NCBI GenBank assembly: GCA_021812905.1
Contig: JAKAMM010000013.1
Coordinates: forward strand, 1-14,866
Length of the DNA: 14,866 nt
Direction of reading: 5' to 3'
Origin: Chloroflexota bacterium
Lineage (GTDB): Bacteria; Chloroflexota; Anaerolineae; Anaerolineales; Villigracilaceae
In this document: positions 6,764 through 14,331 of the stretch, one piece after another
Numbering within the stretch: the first letter of the stretch is position 1
Layout: the number at the start of each line of letters is the position of its first letter
Notes under the pieces: generated by a model
Database searches by the model: none
Told to the model about the DNA's origin: nothing
Seen by the model: only the letters and a program-made list of their open reading frames with translations
Translations under genes and position numbers: made by a program

Positions 6764-7939
6764 TCACTTAACCTTGATAAACAAATCTTGTAAAGTCTTT
6801 TCCTGAGACTTGCACCAATTTCTAAATTCATTTACTGTATTTGTAAATTCTTCATTTAGAATAGGGTTACCTTCATTGTCAATCTCAATGTCAAAAGTAG
6901 AGTAGTTAATTTTGTAGAGTGGCTCAAATTTTTTAACGCGCTTTGACGTTCGGATTTCATAGCCAATTCTTTTTATATCTTTAAAAAAGATTTTGTAGTC
7001 AGAGTCTTGCAGTTTTTTCAATTCTTTTTCACTGGGTTTATATGCAACCAAAAGTGTAGTATTAACTCCTGTTTCAGCAAAGACATTTTCGGGGAGGTCG
7101 AAAATGGCAACAATTCGCATTCTTTCCATTAACCATTCGCGAGCCTCCTGCCAACGTTCAATGGACGCAATAGAATTGGAAAGAACTATGCCTAATCTGC
7201 CATTTTCCCCAAGGATTCTATAAGCATTTTCCAGAAACACTAAGCCCTTATCTATCCAATCACCAGCGCGTGCGATATTCCATAACTCGTAGCATTCGGC
7301 TATGTCTGTTTCGCTTGTTTTTGGATCTGGTCTCCACGCTCTATCTTCGCCGAATGGTGGATTAGTAAGCACTACATCAAATTTCTTGAGTTTTCGACTA
7401 TCTTTTCTATTGTCCCAATCACCATTTTTGTTGACCTCTGGAGCGAGTTCGAGTAATTCGCCTTTGTTGTCGAACTTATGTAATATAGAGCCTTGCCCTG
7501 GCTGAGATTTTAACTTGGCATTACCATCGCCGTTCAACAGCATGTTCAAAGTTGCCAACATTATCATTTGCGGATCAATGTCAATCCCATAAATATTATT
7601 GTCATCTAATTTGCTCTGAGAGTTTATAAAAGAAACTGAGAGAAAATCGGCAATTCCAACAGTTGGGTCAATTACCGATTCCCCATTTCTTGGATTTACA
7701 ATGTTTACCAAAAAATCAATAAGTGGAAGAGGTGTAACAAATTGAGCGTTTTGTTGTTTCGAGAATTCTGTGGCAAACCGATGAAATACAACTTGGTAAA
7801 GATCGGTTTTGTGAGATAACACAAACGAATAGTCCTGAAATTGAGCAACAACTTGAATCAAAACATTTACATGGTTTTCGTCTTTCACATTGAAAGGATC
7901 AATTTCTAAAATTCGATAATAAACACCCTCCGCTTCTTC
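6764..7939 (-). pseudogene. hsdM: N6-adenine DNA methylase (HsdM-like), 3' fragment split by an IS
   Basis: This is the catalytic part of an N6-adenine DNA methyltransferase. The first ATG-initiated frame (from 7888) gives 374 residues, but homologous reading continues to the IS border near 7930. The SAM motif is DPTVGIADFL (74-83 of that frame), a variant of the usual DPACGTGGFL. The catalytic motif NPPF is at 176-179, and GENGRLGIVLSNSIASIERW lies further on. The IS256-family element at 7940-9252 separates it from its N-terminal part; joining GAAGAAGCG of the two sides restores one frame of at least 516 codons. It overlaps nothing and is followed after one base by hsdS. Whether the fragment is translated from its internal ATG is unknown; the N-terminal helical domain would be missing. 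Confidence 0.85.
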
Positions 7940-9252
7940 AGTAGTGTAGGATTGTTTCTGTAAATTGCAATGAAAGGTAGGTCAAGTGTTATCCTTGCGG
8001 TTGCGAGACCAAAAAGGAGAAGTACATGACCTACCGCGAAGATTTTACACTACCTGCAGAGCTTGTGGAGCAAGTGCAACAACAAGGACTGGAGGTTCTA
8101 CCGGAACTAATCCGAGTCATCATCAACACGGCCATGCAAGCCGAACGAGCTGAGCATTTGAAGGCAGAACATTACCAACATAGCCCAGAACGATCCGGAT
8201 ACGCCAACGGGTACAAACCGAAGACCGTGCGAACTCGTGTTGGGGATATCACCTTTGCGATCCCACAAGTACGAGAAGGCGGGTTCTATCCCGAAGCGTT
8301 GGAGAAGGGACTGCGCAGCGAACGCGCTCTGACGCTGGCGCTGGCTGAGATGTATGTGCAAGGCGTTTCCACCCGGAAAGTCAAAGCCATCACTGAGCAG
8401 TTGTGCGGTGTGAATGTCTCGTCTTCCACGGTGAGCCAGGCAGCGGCGCAGATGGATGCGGAGCTTGCGAAGTGGCGCGAGCGGCCCTTGGGCGAATATC
8501 CATATCTCTTCTTGGATGCGTACTACGAACAGGTCCGCGAAGACGGACAGGTGCGTCACCTGGCAGTTTTGGTGGCGGTGGGCGTCAGGCCACAAGGGAA
8601 ACGTGAGATCCTGGGCGTTTCTGTGTCGTTGAGTGAGCATGAAATTCATTGGCGCACTTTTCTCGAAAGCCTGAAGAAACGCGGACTGGGTGGAGTACAA
8701 CTCATCACCAGTGACGATCACGCTGGATTGCGAGCTGCTCGCTTGGCGGTATTTGGCGGCATTCCCTGGCAGCGATGTCAGTTTCATATCCAACAAAACG
8801 CTCAAGCTTTTGTTCCGCACAAGGACATGCTCATGGAAGTGGCCGATGACATACGCACGATCTTCCAAGCACCGGATCGTGCCACGGCCGATGAATATCT
8901 TGCCAAAGCGGTGAAGAAGTACGAAAAGACCGCTTCGCATTTATCGGAATGGATGGCGACTAACATCCCGGAAGGCCTCAGTGTTTTTTCTTTTCCGGGT
9001 GCTTTTCGAAAATTGTTGCGCACTACCAACGGCGTGGAAAGACTCCATCGCGAAATTCGTCGCCGCGCTCGGGTCGTCTCGATCTTTCCAAACCAAGCTT
9101 CTTGTTTACGTCTGGTCTCTGCAGTGCTCAGTGAGATCAGCGAGGAGTGGTTGACCGGCAGAACCTATCTAACTTTTGAAGGTTCAACTTAATCACAATA
9201 TAAAATCGCGAGGTAACACTTGATCGAATTTACAGAAAAAACCTTGCACTAT
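7940..9252. mobile_element. IS256-family insertion sequence
   Basis: An element of about 1.31 kb with one transposase gene. Imperfect terminal inverted repeats lie at 7942-7966 and 9227-9251: TAGTGTAGGATTG against TAGTGCAAGGTTT, then a shared TTTCTGTAAATT. Further in, TCAAGTGTTA (7982-7991) recurs as its reverse complement TAACACTTGA (9214-9223). The 9-bp sequence CGCTTCTTC flanks it at 7931-7939 and 9253-9261 as a target duplication, matching the 8-9 bp of the family. The outermost one or two bases are uncertain. It sits inside the hsdM-like gene in the opposite orientation. Confidence 0.9.
8026..9192 (+). CDS. IS256-family transposase
   Basis: A 388-residue DDE transposase (Pfam Transposase_mut type) that moves its element by a copy-out circle route in known relatives. 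Catalytic residues are visible: D164 in LFLDAYYE, D230 or D231 in TSDDH, and E338 in NGVERLHRE. The family C-x2-H signature is C251/H254 in RCQFHIQQN. Length is normal and the frame is intact. AAGGAG lies seven bases before the ATG. With good ends and a clean target duplication, the copy may still be active. Confidence 0.95.
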   Translation: MTYREDFTLPAELVEQVQQQGLEVLPELIRVIINTAMQAERAEHLKAEHYQHSPERSGYANGYKPKTVRTRVGDITFAIPQVREGGFYPEALEKGLRSERALTLALAEMYVQGVSTRKVKAITEQLCGVNVSSSTVSQAAAQMDAELAKWRERPLGEYPYLFLDAYYEQVREDGQVRHLAVLVAVGVRPQGKREILGVSVSLSEHEIHWRTFLESLKKRGLGGVQLITSDDHAGLRAARLAVFGGIPWQRCQFHIQQNAQAFVPHKDMLMEVADDIRTIFQAPDRATADEYLAKAVKKYEKTASHLSEWMATNIPEGLSVFSFPGAFRKLLRTTNGVERLHREIRRRARVVSIFPNQASCLRLVSAVLSEISEEWLTGRTYLTFEGST

Positions 9253-9682
9253 CGCTTCTTCTTGCAGTTTCCTAATTCTTTGAATGAAAGATTGAACGAC
9301 TGTGTCATTAAGATTTTTTGCTGTCTTTTCCTCTTTGGTAATATAGAAATCTAAATATCGTGAAGGATTGGTTTGATTTCGCTTCTCATCAAAAATCTTA
9401 ATTGCAAGAATTTGGACTAGTATTTCATACCCTCTTTGATTTACCAGTCCTTTTTCATCCATTGTGCGAAGAATTGCAGACATAGCGTCATTTATTTGTT
9501 TTGAGTGAACACCTGTAACTCTGTCCAGATCGCTGATGGTTCTTTTTGAACGATCAATTTCTTTTGGGCTTATCCATTCCATTAATTCATCGAATGATGG
9601 AATGTTTCGGTAGGGGTCGGGTAAATGTAGGGACAAGTCTTTTGTCCCGCTTAATTCCCCTTTTAGATTATATTCTTCACTA
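9253..9682 (-). pseudogene. hsdM: N6-adenine DNA methylase (HsdM-like), 5' fragment
   Basis: The N-terminal part of the methylase split by the IS256 element. From a TTG at 9636 it gives 128 residues up to the target duplication (SPKEIDRSKRTISDLDRV, then a helical segment ending IQRIRKLQEEA); read further it runs 19 meaningless residues into the IS. The frame is also open upstream to the ISAzo13 element border (EEYNLKGELSGTKDLSL), with no ATG. The true start may therefore have been removed by that element, or TTG may be used; no convincing ribosome binding site is seen. The stretch GTKDLS comes from a small palindrome, GGGACAAGTCTTTTGTCCC (9630-9648), lying inside the frame. Confidence 0.75.
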
Positions 9683-9844
9683 AGTGAGTGTGCAAAAATA
9701 ACTTTCCATTCTTTGGGATGGGTCAGTGGAAAGGCTGGAGAGAGAATGTCATAAGTATGTGAGAAAGGTAGTGAAAGCTGGGCGCTGAAAATGGGATGGG
9801 TGCGTATAATGAGGGTGATTTCAGAGATCAGGAAAGATGGTTAT

Positions 9845-11088
9845 ATGGAGAAGTCGCCGATTCATCATTGTTGCTGTCTGGCCTGTCGCTCGCGCAAAGA
9901 TTCGCCGACGAAGAGTCTGCATGCCCACATCAATTTTATGGTCAGCACACTGGATGAGCGTCAACGTCGGCTGTTCGTTGGACTTGAATCGCAGCAGCTG
10001 GGGTATGGCGGAGATCGGATCTTGGCTCAGATCACGGGTCTGAGCGTGAAGACGATTGCGGCCGGGCGTCGGGAACTGCGGGCTGGTCAAGGGACGAAGC
10101 ATATTCGTGCGGCGGGAGGCGGACGACCGCGGGTCGAAAAAAAGACCCGGAGGTCTTGAAGGTCCTGGCCGATTTGATGAAACATCAGACGGCAGGGGAT
10201 CCCCAGAGCCAGCGCAAATGGAAACGCAAGAGCTTGCGTCAATTGAGCCGCGACTTGGACAAGCAACATCACCCGATCAGTCCTCATACCGTGGGCCGCT
10301 TGCTGCGCACGGAGAAGTATTCACTGCATGTCAACTACAAAATGTTGGACAGCCGCGCCAGTCCACAACGGAACGAACAATTTGAATATATTGAAGGGCA
10401 AATTCAAACGTATGTAGAGCATGGTTGGCCAATTATTAGCGTGGATAGCAAGAAACGCGAACTGATCGGTGCCTTTCGGAATCCAGGACGGGTCTGGTGC
10501 CTGCGACCAACGCCCGTCCAGATTTATGACTTTCGGTCCTTGGCCACAGGTATTGCCATTCCCTATGGGATTTATGATCTGACCCGCAATAAGGGCTATG
10601 TGTATGTCGGCACAACGGCCGATACCTCGCAATTTGCCGTGGATGGCATCCATTGGTGGTGGAACACATATGGACGCCTCGATTTTCCACATACGCCCGC
10701 TCTCCTGGTTCTGGCCGATGGCGGCGGCAGCAATGGCTACCGCAACCATCTCTGGAAATTTTCCCTCCAGAAACGTCTGGTGAATCCCAGCGGTCTTGTC
10801 GTTACCGTCGCCCATTTTCCGACCGGCGCTTCCAAATGGAATCCTGCCGACCATCGCCTCTTCAGTGCGATCAGCTGCAATTGGGCAGGTGAACCTTTAA
10901 GCAGTTATCACAAGATGCTCGGATTACTTCGTGGTACCACGACGGAACAAGGTTTGCTGGTCCACGCCACCCTCACTCACAAAACCTACACCACCCAGAT
11001 CAAGATTTCAGATGAACAAATGGCGGAAGTCAATCTCCAAGAACATGCCGTCCTGCCCCAATGGAATTACACCATTAAACCTTCGTGA
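9845..11088 (+). CDS. ISAzo13-family transposase, two frames joined by a -1 shift
   Basis: The first frame (ATG 9845, stop 10157-10159) has the family's helix-turn-helix start: STLDERQRRLFVGLE, LGYGGDRILAQITGLSVKTI and GGGRPRVEKK. The catalytic part follows in the -1 frame from 10144, beginning DPEVLKVLADLM, exactly where homologues continue, and runs to 11088; together about 414 residues, the usual length. The join is at A_AAA_AAG (10138-10144). Catalytic acids are D in ISVDSKK and D in LADGGGSN; the third position reads KWNPADHRLFS, with Asp where family members usually have Glu. The start at ATG 9845 follows AGGAAAG; an in-frame ATG also exists at 9791. Either programmed recoding makes the full protein, or a one-base change has inactivated it. 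Confidence 0.82.
10138..10144 (+). promoter_or_regulatory. candidate -1 ribosomal frameshift site
   Basis: A_AAA_AAG in the zero frame (GAA AAA AAG) is the same heptamer as in dnaX and in many IS1- and IS3-family transposase genes. Slippage gives EKK then DPEV, matching the expected protein. A small GACC-CGGA-GGTC stem follows directly; I see no strong longer-range stimulator. Confidence 0.6.
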
Positions 11089-11121
11089 AAGACTCGAATG
11101 TTATTTTTGCACAGTCCCTTA

Positions 11122-11945
11122 GCGCGTCCACCGCGGGGCCACATTATATTTCGGTACAAGGAAGGCTCGCGCGGCCCGATCCCGACTTTGCCGATCTGCC
11201 AAACAATCCACATAAGGTATATAGTGATTGGATAAATTCAAATGAGGTCTGCTTCTATATTGGGCCAAACGCGCCAAGTGATTTCTGCAGCACGCGCACC
11301 ATCGCCCAGCCCCTGGTGGTGATGACAGGTACTCCCACACCATTTCCGACTTCCACGCCAACGCCGATTCCCGTCATTGATTCCGTACAAGCCTATCCCA
11401 ACCCGATTTATTACGGCCAGACCTGCCCATCCATATCAACAGTTACGTTCCGCGCAGCCCTAACTCTTCCAAATGGAATTACTCCCGACTTAGTTGATGC
11501 TCAGGCACACGTCAGGGTGATCGTAGGACCCAGCGAGACAAACTCCGGCAGCCTGACCGTGCCACTACAATCCAATGGCACATGGGATTCTTCCTCCGGT
11601 GGTCAGGTGTTCCTTGGCACAGTTGCCCTGACACATACCTATAACGACGCTCTCAATCATTTCGACCCGGCCTCTTTGGGAGGAAATTCGGGCGCACTCC
11701 TCTGGTATGTGGATGCTTCCAGTCATGATCCATCCTATCAAACCCAGACACTGCTGGACACAAGCCCGAATCAGGTACTCAGCCTCGCTCCCTGCCCTGC
11801 CAGCGGGCACAATCCACCACACAATTCAAACAATGGAAATGGGACGACGGTCACTGGTTGTGCCCAGTATACAAACCAGACCAGCTGTAATCTGGGAGGC
11901 TGCTCCTGGAATCCACAGAACTCATCCTGTGCTGTAAATCCATAA
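11122..11945 (+). CDS. 3' part of an exported protein with Thr/Pro linker
   Basis: About 274 residues survive. A first domain ends with VCFYIGPNAPSDFC; a linker TPTPFPTSTPTPIP (about residues 76-90) follows; then comes a beta-rich Ig-like domain bracketed by cysteines (YYGQTCPS ... LSLAPCP) and a C-terminal cysteine module, C-x6-SC-x3-GC-x6-SC (GCAQYTNQTSC...GCSWNPQNSSC). Such modular surface or secreted proteins are common in Anaerolineae; function unknown. The frame is open to a GTG at 11085, but that lies inside the ISAzo13 element, so the native signal peptide and N-terminus are missing. The left side of the element does not supply them. Surface expression is doubtful. Confidence 0.7.
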
Positions 11946-11961
11946 CCAAATTATGAGATCA

Positions 11962-11994
11962 ATGATGGATCCGATCCTGGATCGGATCCATCAT
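11962..11994. terminator. perfect 15-bp hairpin between convergent genes
   Basis: ATGATGGATCCGATC and GATCGGATCCATCAT flank a 3-base loop CTG, followed on the plus strand by CTTTTA. It lies between the stop codons of two converging genes and probably terminates the plus-strand transcript, and perhaps both. The T-tract is short. Confidence 0.75.
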
Positions 11995-12002
11995 CTTTTA
12001 AG

Positions 12003-12677
12003 TTACGGGCACTGTCCAATCGCAATGTTGTTCAAATACAACTGCGTCCGGCCAACAACTTGATGCCGCGCATTTGTCGCAACCAATTGATACTGAACCC
12101 ATGCAGTTTTGAAATCCTTGTAATATTTAATTACTGCTGCGGATAATTCATAAGTAAAAGTATCATTTTCATTCGCGTCCATGACCGCGCCGTTATTCCA
12201 ATCTGTGGTGGCGCCAGTGACTTGATCCCTAAGACGCGTAAACAACGTCACTTGTGTCACGCTATAACCGCCTGCAATGTGAGCTGAGATTTTGATGGAA
12301 TTTGCCTGACAGGATGCTCCCCAGATGAGTTGGTTTCCTGAAATTAAAATGTTGTCGAACACAGGGCTTTCCGATGTGGGCTGAAGCAGGAACGAAGCAG
12401 TAGCCTGATCGGTTACAAGGAGGCTAATTGTCCCGGTGGGTTGAGGCGTGCCAGTTGAAGTCGGCGTGGGGCCGGAATATACGAACGTTGGCGTGCTGGT
12501 AAATGTCGGCGTGGGCTGTGTAGGCGTCGCAGACGGCGTCCACGTGGAAGTCACATATCCCGTATTGGTTGGCAAAATCACCGGCGCTGATACAGTCGGC
12601 GTTGTTGGAATCAAAATCGTATATGAACATGCCGAAAGCAAAAGGCTGAAAACGGGGATGAGATAGATTTTTTTCAT
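12003..12677 (-). CDS. lipoprotein with Thr/Pro linker and Ig-like domain
   Basis: A 224-residue predicted lipoprotein. The N-terminus MKKIYLIPVFSLLLSAC is a type II signal with lipobox LSAC, so the mature protein would be lipidated at C17 and anchored outside the membrane. A low-complexity linker (about 40-85, repeats of TPT/STP) leads to a beta-rich domain with cysteines near both ends (IWGASCQANS ... IAIGQCP), similar in plan to the domain of the convergent neighbour. Function is unknown. The start is the ATG at 12677, five bases after GGAGAGG; an upstream ATG at 12698 would put extra residues before the signal and is rejected. Confidence 0.85.
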   Translation of the reverse strand: MKKIYLIPVFSLLLSACSYTILIPTTPTVSAPVILPTNTGYVTSTWTPSATPTQPTPTFTSTPTFVYSGPTPTSTGTPQPTGTISLLVTDQATASFLLQPTSESPVFDNILISGNQLIWGASCQANSIKISAHIAGGYSVTQVTLFTRLRDQVTGATTDWNNGAVMDANENDTFTYELSAAVIKYYKDFKTAWVQYQLVATNARHQVVGRTQLYLNNIAIGQCP

Positions 12678-12794
12678 GATCGCCTCTCCAGTGCCCAAAA
12701 GTGAATTTTATTGTATTATCAAGCTCTGCATTCATGCTCAAGTGCAAATGGTTTGTAAGTTCAACAGAATAAATCACGTGCTACCATTCACGAT

Positions 12795-13694
12795 ATGACA
12801 GAAGCCGAAGAAATCAGACAACTGGCGGACAGTCTGTTCGATGGCGTTGTTCAAATTGATAGTGTGGGCCGAATCACTTTATGGAACCATGGGGCAGAAC
12901 GGATCACGGGTTTGTCAGCCAGTCGGTTGATTGGAAAATTCTACCAAAAACAGATCGTCCATTACAACGAAAGCGGAAATCATCTGCCCGATGAGTGCAA
13001 GCCAATTTTGCAAACGCTCAATGACGGAACCCAGCGGGAAGTCCTCCTGCATCTGAAACACGCCGACGGCTTCCGTGTATCGGTCGTCGCGCGGACGCTG
13101 CCCATTCTGGAGAAAAGCGGAAGGATCACGAGCGCGATCCAAATCTTCAATGATAATAAAGCAACCATCGCTGCATTCCAATCCGCGCGGAGGACAGATG
13201 AAACGGTTCTGCTGGACCCGCTGACGGGCATCGGAAACCGTCCGCATATCGAAACAAAAATCCGATCCGCGCTTGACGACCTCCGCCAAAAAAATATCCG
13301 CTTTGGGATTCTTTTCGTGGATATAGATCATTTCAAAGACTTCAACGATGCCCACGGTCATCTGGTCGGCGACAAAATATTGCGTATTGTGGCAAATACG
13401 CTCCGACAGAATCTGCGCGTGACCGATTCATGCGGACGCTGGGGCGGCGAGGAATTTCTGGCACTGGTTCTCGGCCTCGACATGGATGGCCTGTGGACGG
13501 TGGCAGAGAAACTTCGGACCACCATATTGCAGACCCGGGTCAAAGACGATCAGCTCAGTTTGAACGTAACCATTTCCATCGGGGCCACCCTGGCCCGCCC
13601 GGAGGATACACTCCAATCCCTGATCGAACGCGCAGATAAATTGATGTACAAAAGCAAGCAAGGTGGTCGAAATCTCGTCACAATCGGGGAATAG
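12795..13694 (+). CDS. PAS-GGDEF diguanylate cyclase
   Basis: A 299-residue soluble enzyme expected to make cyclic di-GMP from two GTP. A PAS domain occupies about 5-120 (DGVVQIDSVGRITLWNHGAE, GLSASRLIGK). The GGDEF domain follows: DPLTGIGNRPHIE at 141-153, the metal-binding VDIDHFKDFND at 175-185, and the active loop GGEEF at 217-221. An intact inhibitory site RVTD (208-211) lies exactly five residues before the loop, so product inhibition is likely. No membrane segment is present. No clear binding site precedes the ATG (TTCACGAT), so translation may be weak or leaderless. PAS ligand unknown. It ends before an apparent terminator and the rpsO promoter, so it is probably a single transcription unit. 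Confidence 0.93.
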   Translation: MTEAEEIRQLADSLFDGVVQIDSVGRITLWNHGAERITGLSASRLIGKFYQKQIVHYNESGNHLPDECKPILQTLNDGTQREVLLHLKHADGFRVSVVARTLPILEKSGRITSAIQIFNDNKATIAAFQSARRTDETVLLDPLTGIGNRPHIETKIRSALDDLRQKNIRFGILFVDIDHFKDFNDAHGHLVGDKILRIVANTLRQNLRVTDSCGRWGGEEFLALVLGLDMDGLWTVAEKLRTTILQTRVKDDQLSLNVTISIGATLARPEDTLQSLIERADKLMYKSKQGGRNLVTIGE

Positions 13695-13743
13695 CAACTG
13701 ATCTTCGTACAATCAGAGAAAATATCTGAATTCTCCGAGACTC

Positions 13744-13775
13744 TGTGGGGAAAAAGGAAATGAGCCCACGTTTTT
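13744..13775 (+). terminator. possible intrinsic terminator after the diguanylate cyclase gene
   Basis: TGTGGG and CCCACG form a 6-bp stem (one T-G pair) around a 15-base loop, followed by TTTTT. The stem is short and the loop large, so efficiency is uncertain. It lies between the cyclase stop codon and the rpsO promoter. Confidence 0.45.
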
Positions 13776-13788
13776 AGTCACTCCCTAC

Positions 13789-13817
13789 ACTTTTTCCACT
13801 ACCTTTTCTGGTATAAT
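13789..13817 (+). promoter_or_regulatory. rpsO promoter, extended -10 type
   Basis: TGGTATAAT at 13809-13817 is a perfect -10 with the TGn extension. The -35 at 13789-13794 (ACTTTT) is poor, as is common with extended -10 promoters. Transcription would start near 13824, giving a leader of about 74 bases that is GC-rich (GGTCCTGCCCGCGGTCCCGG) and could fold as an S15 autoregulatory site, though I cannot show that. Confidence 0.75.
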
Positions 13818-13897
13818 CAGCGCTCGTGACTGGTCCTGCCCGCGGTCCCGGCTGCGAACATGGAGACCTGCAAATCTAAAGAAAGGAAGCATACGTC

Positions 13898-14170
13898 ATG
13901 CCACTTGCAAAGGAAGCAAAGACCAAACTCATCACAGACTATCATCGCCACGATTCAGACACCGGCTCGCCTGAAGTACAGGTTGCCATTATGACAGGCC
14001 GCATTCAGCAATTGACAGAGCATCTGCGGGCCAACAAACACGATGAGTCCTGCCGACGTGGTCTGCTCAAGCTGGTCGGTCAGCGCCGCCGGATGCTGGC
14101 TTATCTGCGAAAATCAGATTACCCGCGTTACCTGGCGATCACCGAAAGTTTGAATTTGCGTCACAAATAA
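13898..14170 (+). CDS. rpsO: 30S ribosomal protein S15
   Basis: A 90-residue protein of the exact family length that binds the central domain of 16S rRNA early in 30S assembly. The S15 signature is clear: [20 protein letters not shown] (26-45), the loop [20 protein letters not shown] (49-68) and [14 protein letters not shown]. The usual family reading there is H-S-RRGL; a cysteine (SCRRG) is a mild variation. AAAGGAAG precedes the ATG. pnp follows in the same direction, the order conserved in many bacteria, where S15 and PNPase are often co-transcribed and each is regulated through its leader. Confidence 0.97.
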   Translation: MPLAKEAKTKLITDYHRHDSDTGSPEVQVAIMTGRIQQLTEHLRANKHDESCRRGLLKLVGQRRRMLAYLRKSDYPRYLAITESLNLRHK

Positions 14171-14184
14171 ACAGCACGTTCCAC

Positions 14185-14209
14185 AGGGACACAGCGACGC
14201 TGTGTCCCT
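14185..14209. repeat. perfect 11-bp inverted repeat after rpsO
   Basis: AGGGACACAGC and GCTGTGTCCCT flank GAC, 15 bases after the rpsO stop codon. There is no T-run, so it is not a standard terminator. It could be an RNA processing site between rpsO and pnp, or a mobile mini-palindrome; a similar GGGACA...TGTCCC palindrome is at 9630-9648. Confidence 0.65.
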
Positions 14210-14223
14210 ACCGTATATCCGCT

Positions 14224-14319
14224 GTCAGGAATTGAATAGTGTTGACAACAGACGTTGTCGCCGCTCTTCAGTCCCTGACCAGGCGGACAATTCATGAGGG
14301 AGGATGAGTTCATCCCTCA
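14224..14319 (+). promoter_or_regulatory. structured leader of pnp
   Basis: Two predicted folds precede pnp. One closes GTCAGG (14224-14229) with CCTGAC (14274-14279) and contains an inner hairpin, GACAAC-AGAC-GTTGTC (14244-14259). The second is TGAGG-bulge-GATGA (14295-14307) paired with TCATCCCTCA (14310-14319), ending two bases before the AGGAG of pnp. In E. coli the pnp leader is cut by RNase III and then bound by PNPase for autorepression; the same logic is possible here but is inference. Confidence 0.5.
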
Positions 14320-14331
14320 ACAGGAGACCAA

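Larger units (their letters stand above)
9683..11119. mobile_element. ISAzo13-family insertion sequence
   Basis: About 1.44 kb bounded by imperfect inverted repeats at 9683-9711 and 11091-11119 that agree at 24 of 29 positions and share TGTGCAAAAATAAC. TA lies immediately outside both ends (9681-9682 and 11120-11121), which may be a target duplication or chance. The element carries one transposase in two frames. It replaces or separates the 5' ends of two divergent genes. Confidence 0.8.

Noticed and set aside
8107..8940. A 277-codon minus-strand open frame opposite the IS256 transposase
   Set aside because: The plus strand encodes an intact, recognisable transposase; the antisense frame shows no family features and arises from codon bias.
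9683..9790. Extension of the methylase frame upstream (FPLTHPKEWKVIFAHS...)
   Set aside because: The frame stays open, but this stretch is the inverted repeat and flank of the ISAzo13 element, as shown by the matching repeat at 11091-11119.
11085..11121. GTG start giving an exported protein beginning MKDSNVIFAQSL
   Set aside because: These codons are the terminal inverted repeat of the ISAzo13 element, so they are not the native N-terminus.
12678..12794. Promoters in the divergent spacer between the lipoprotein and diguanylate cyclase genes
   Set aside because: TACAAT-like and AATAAA-like hexamers exist, but none has a convincing -35 at proper spacing.
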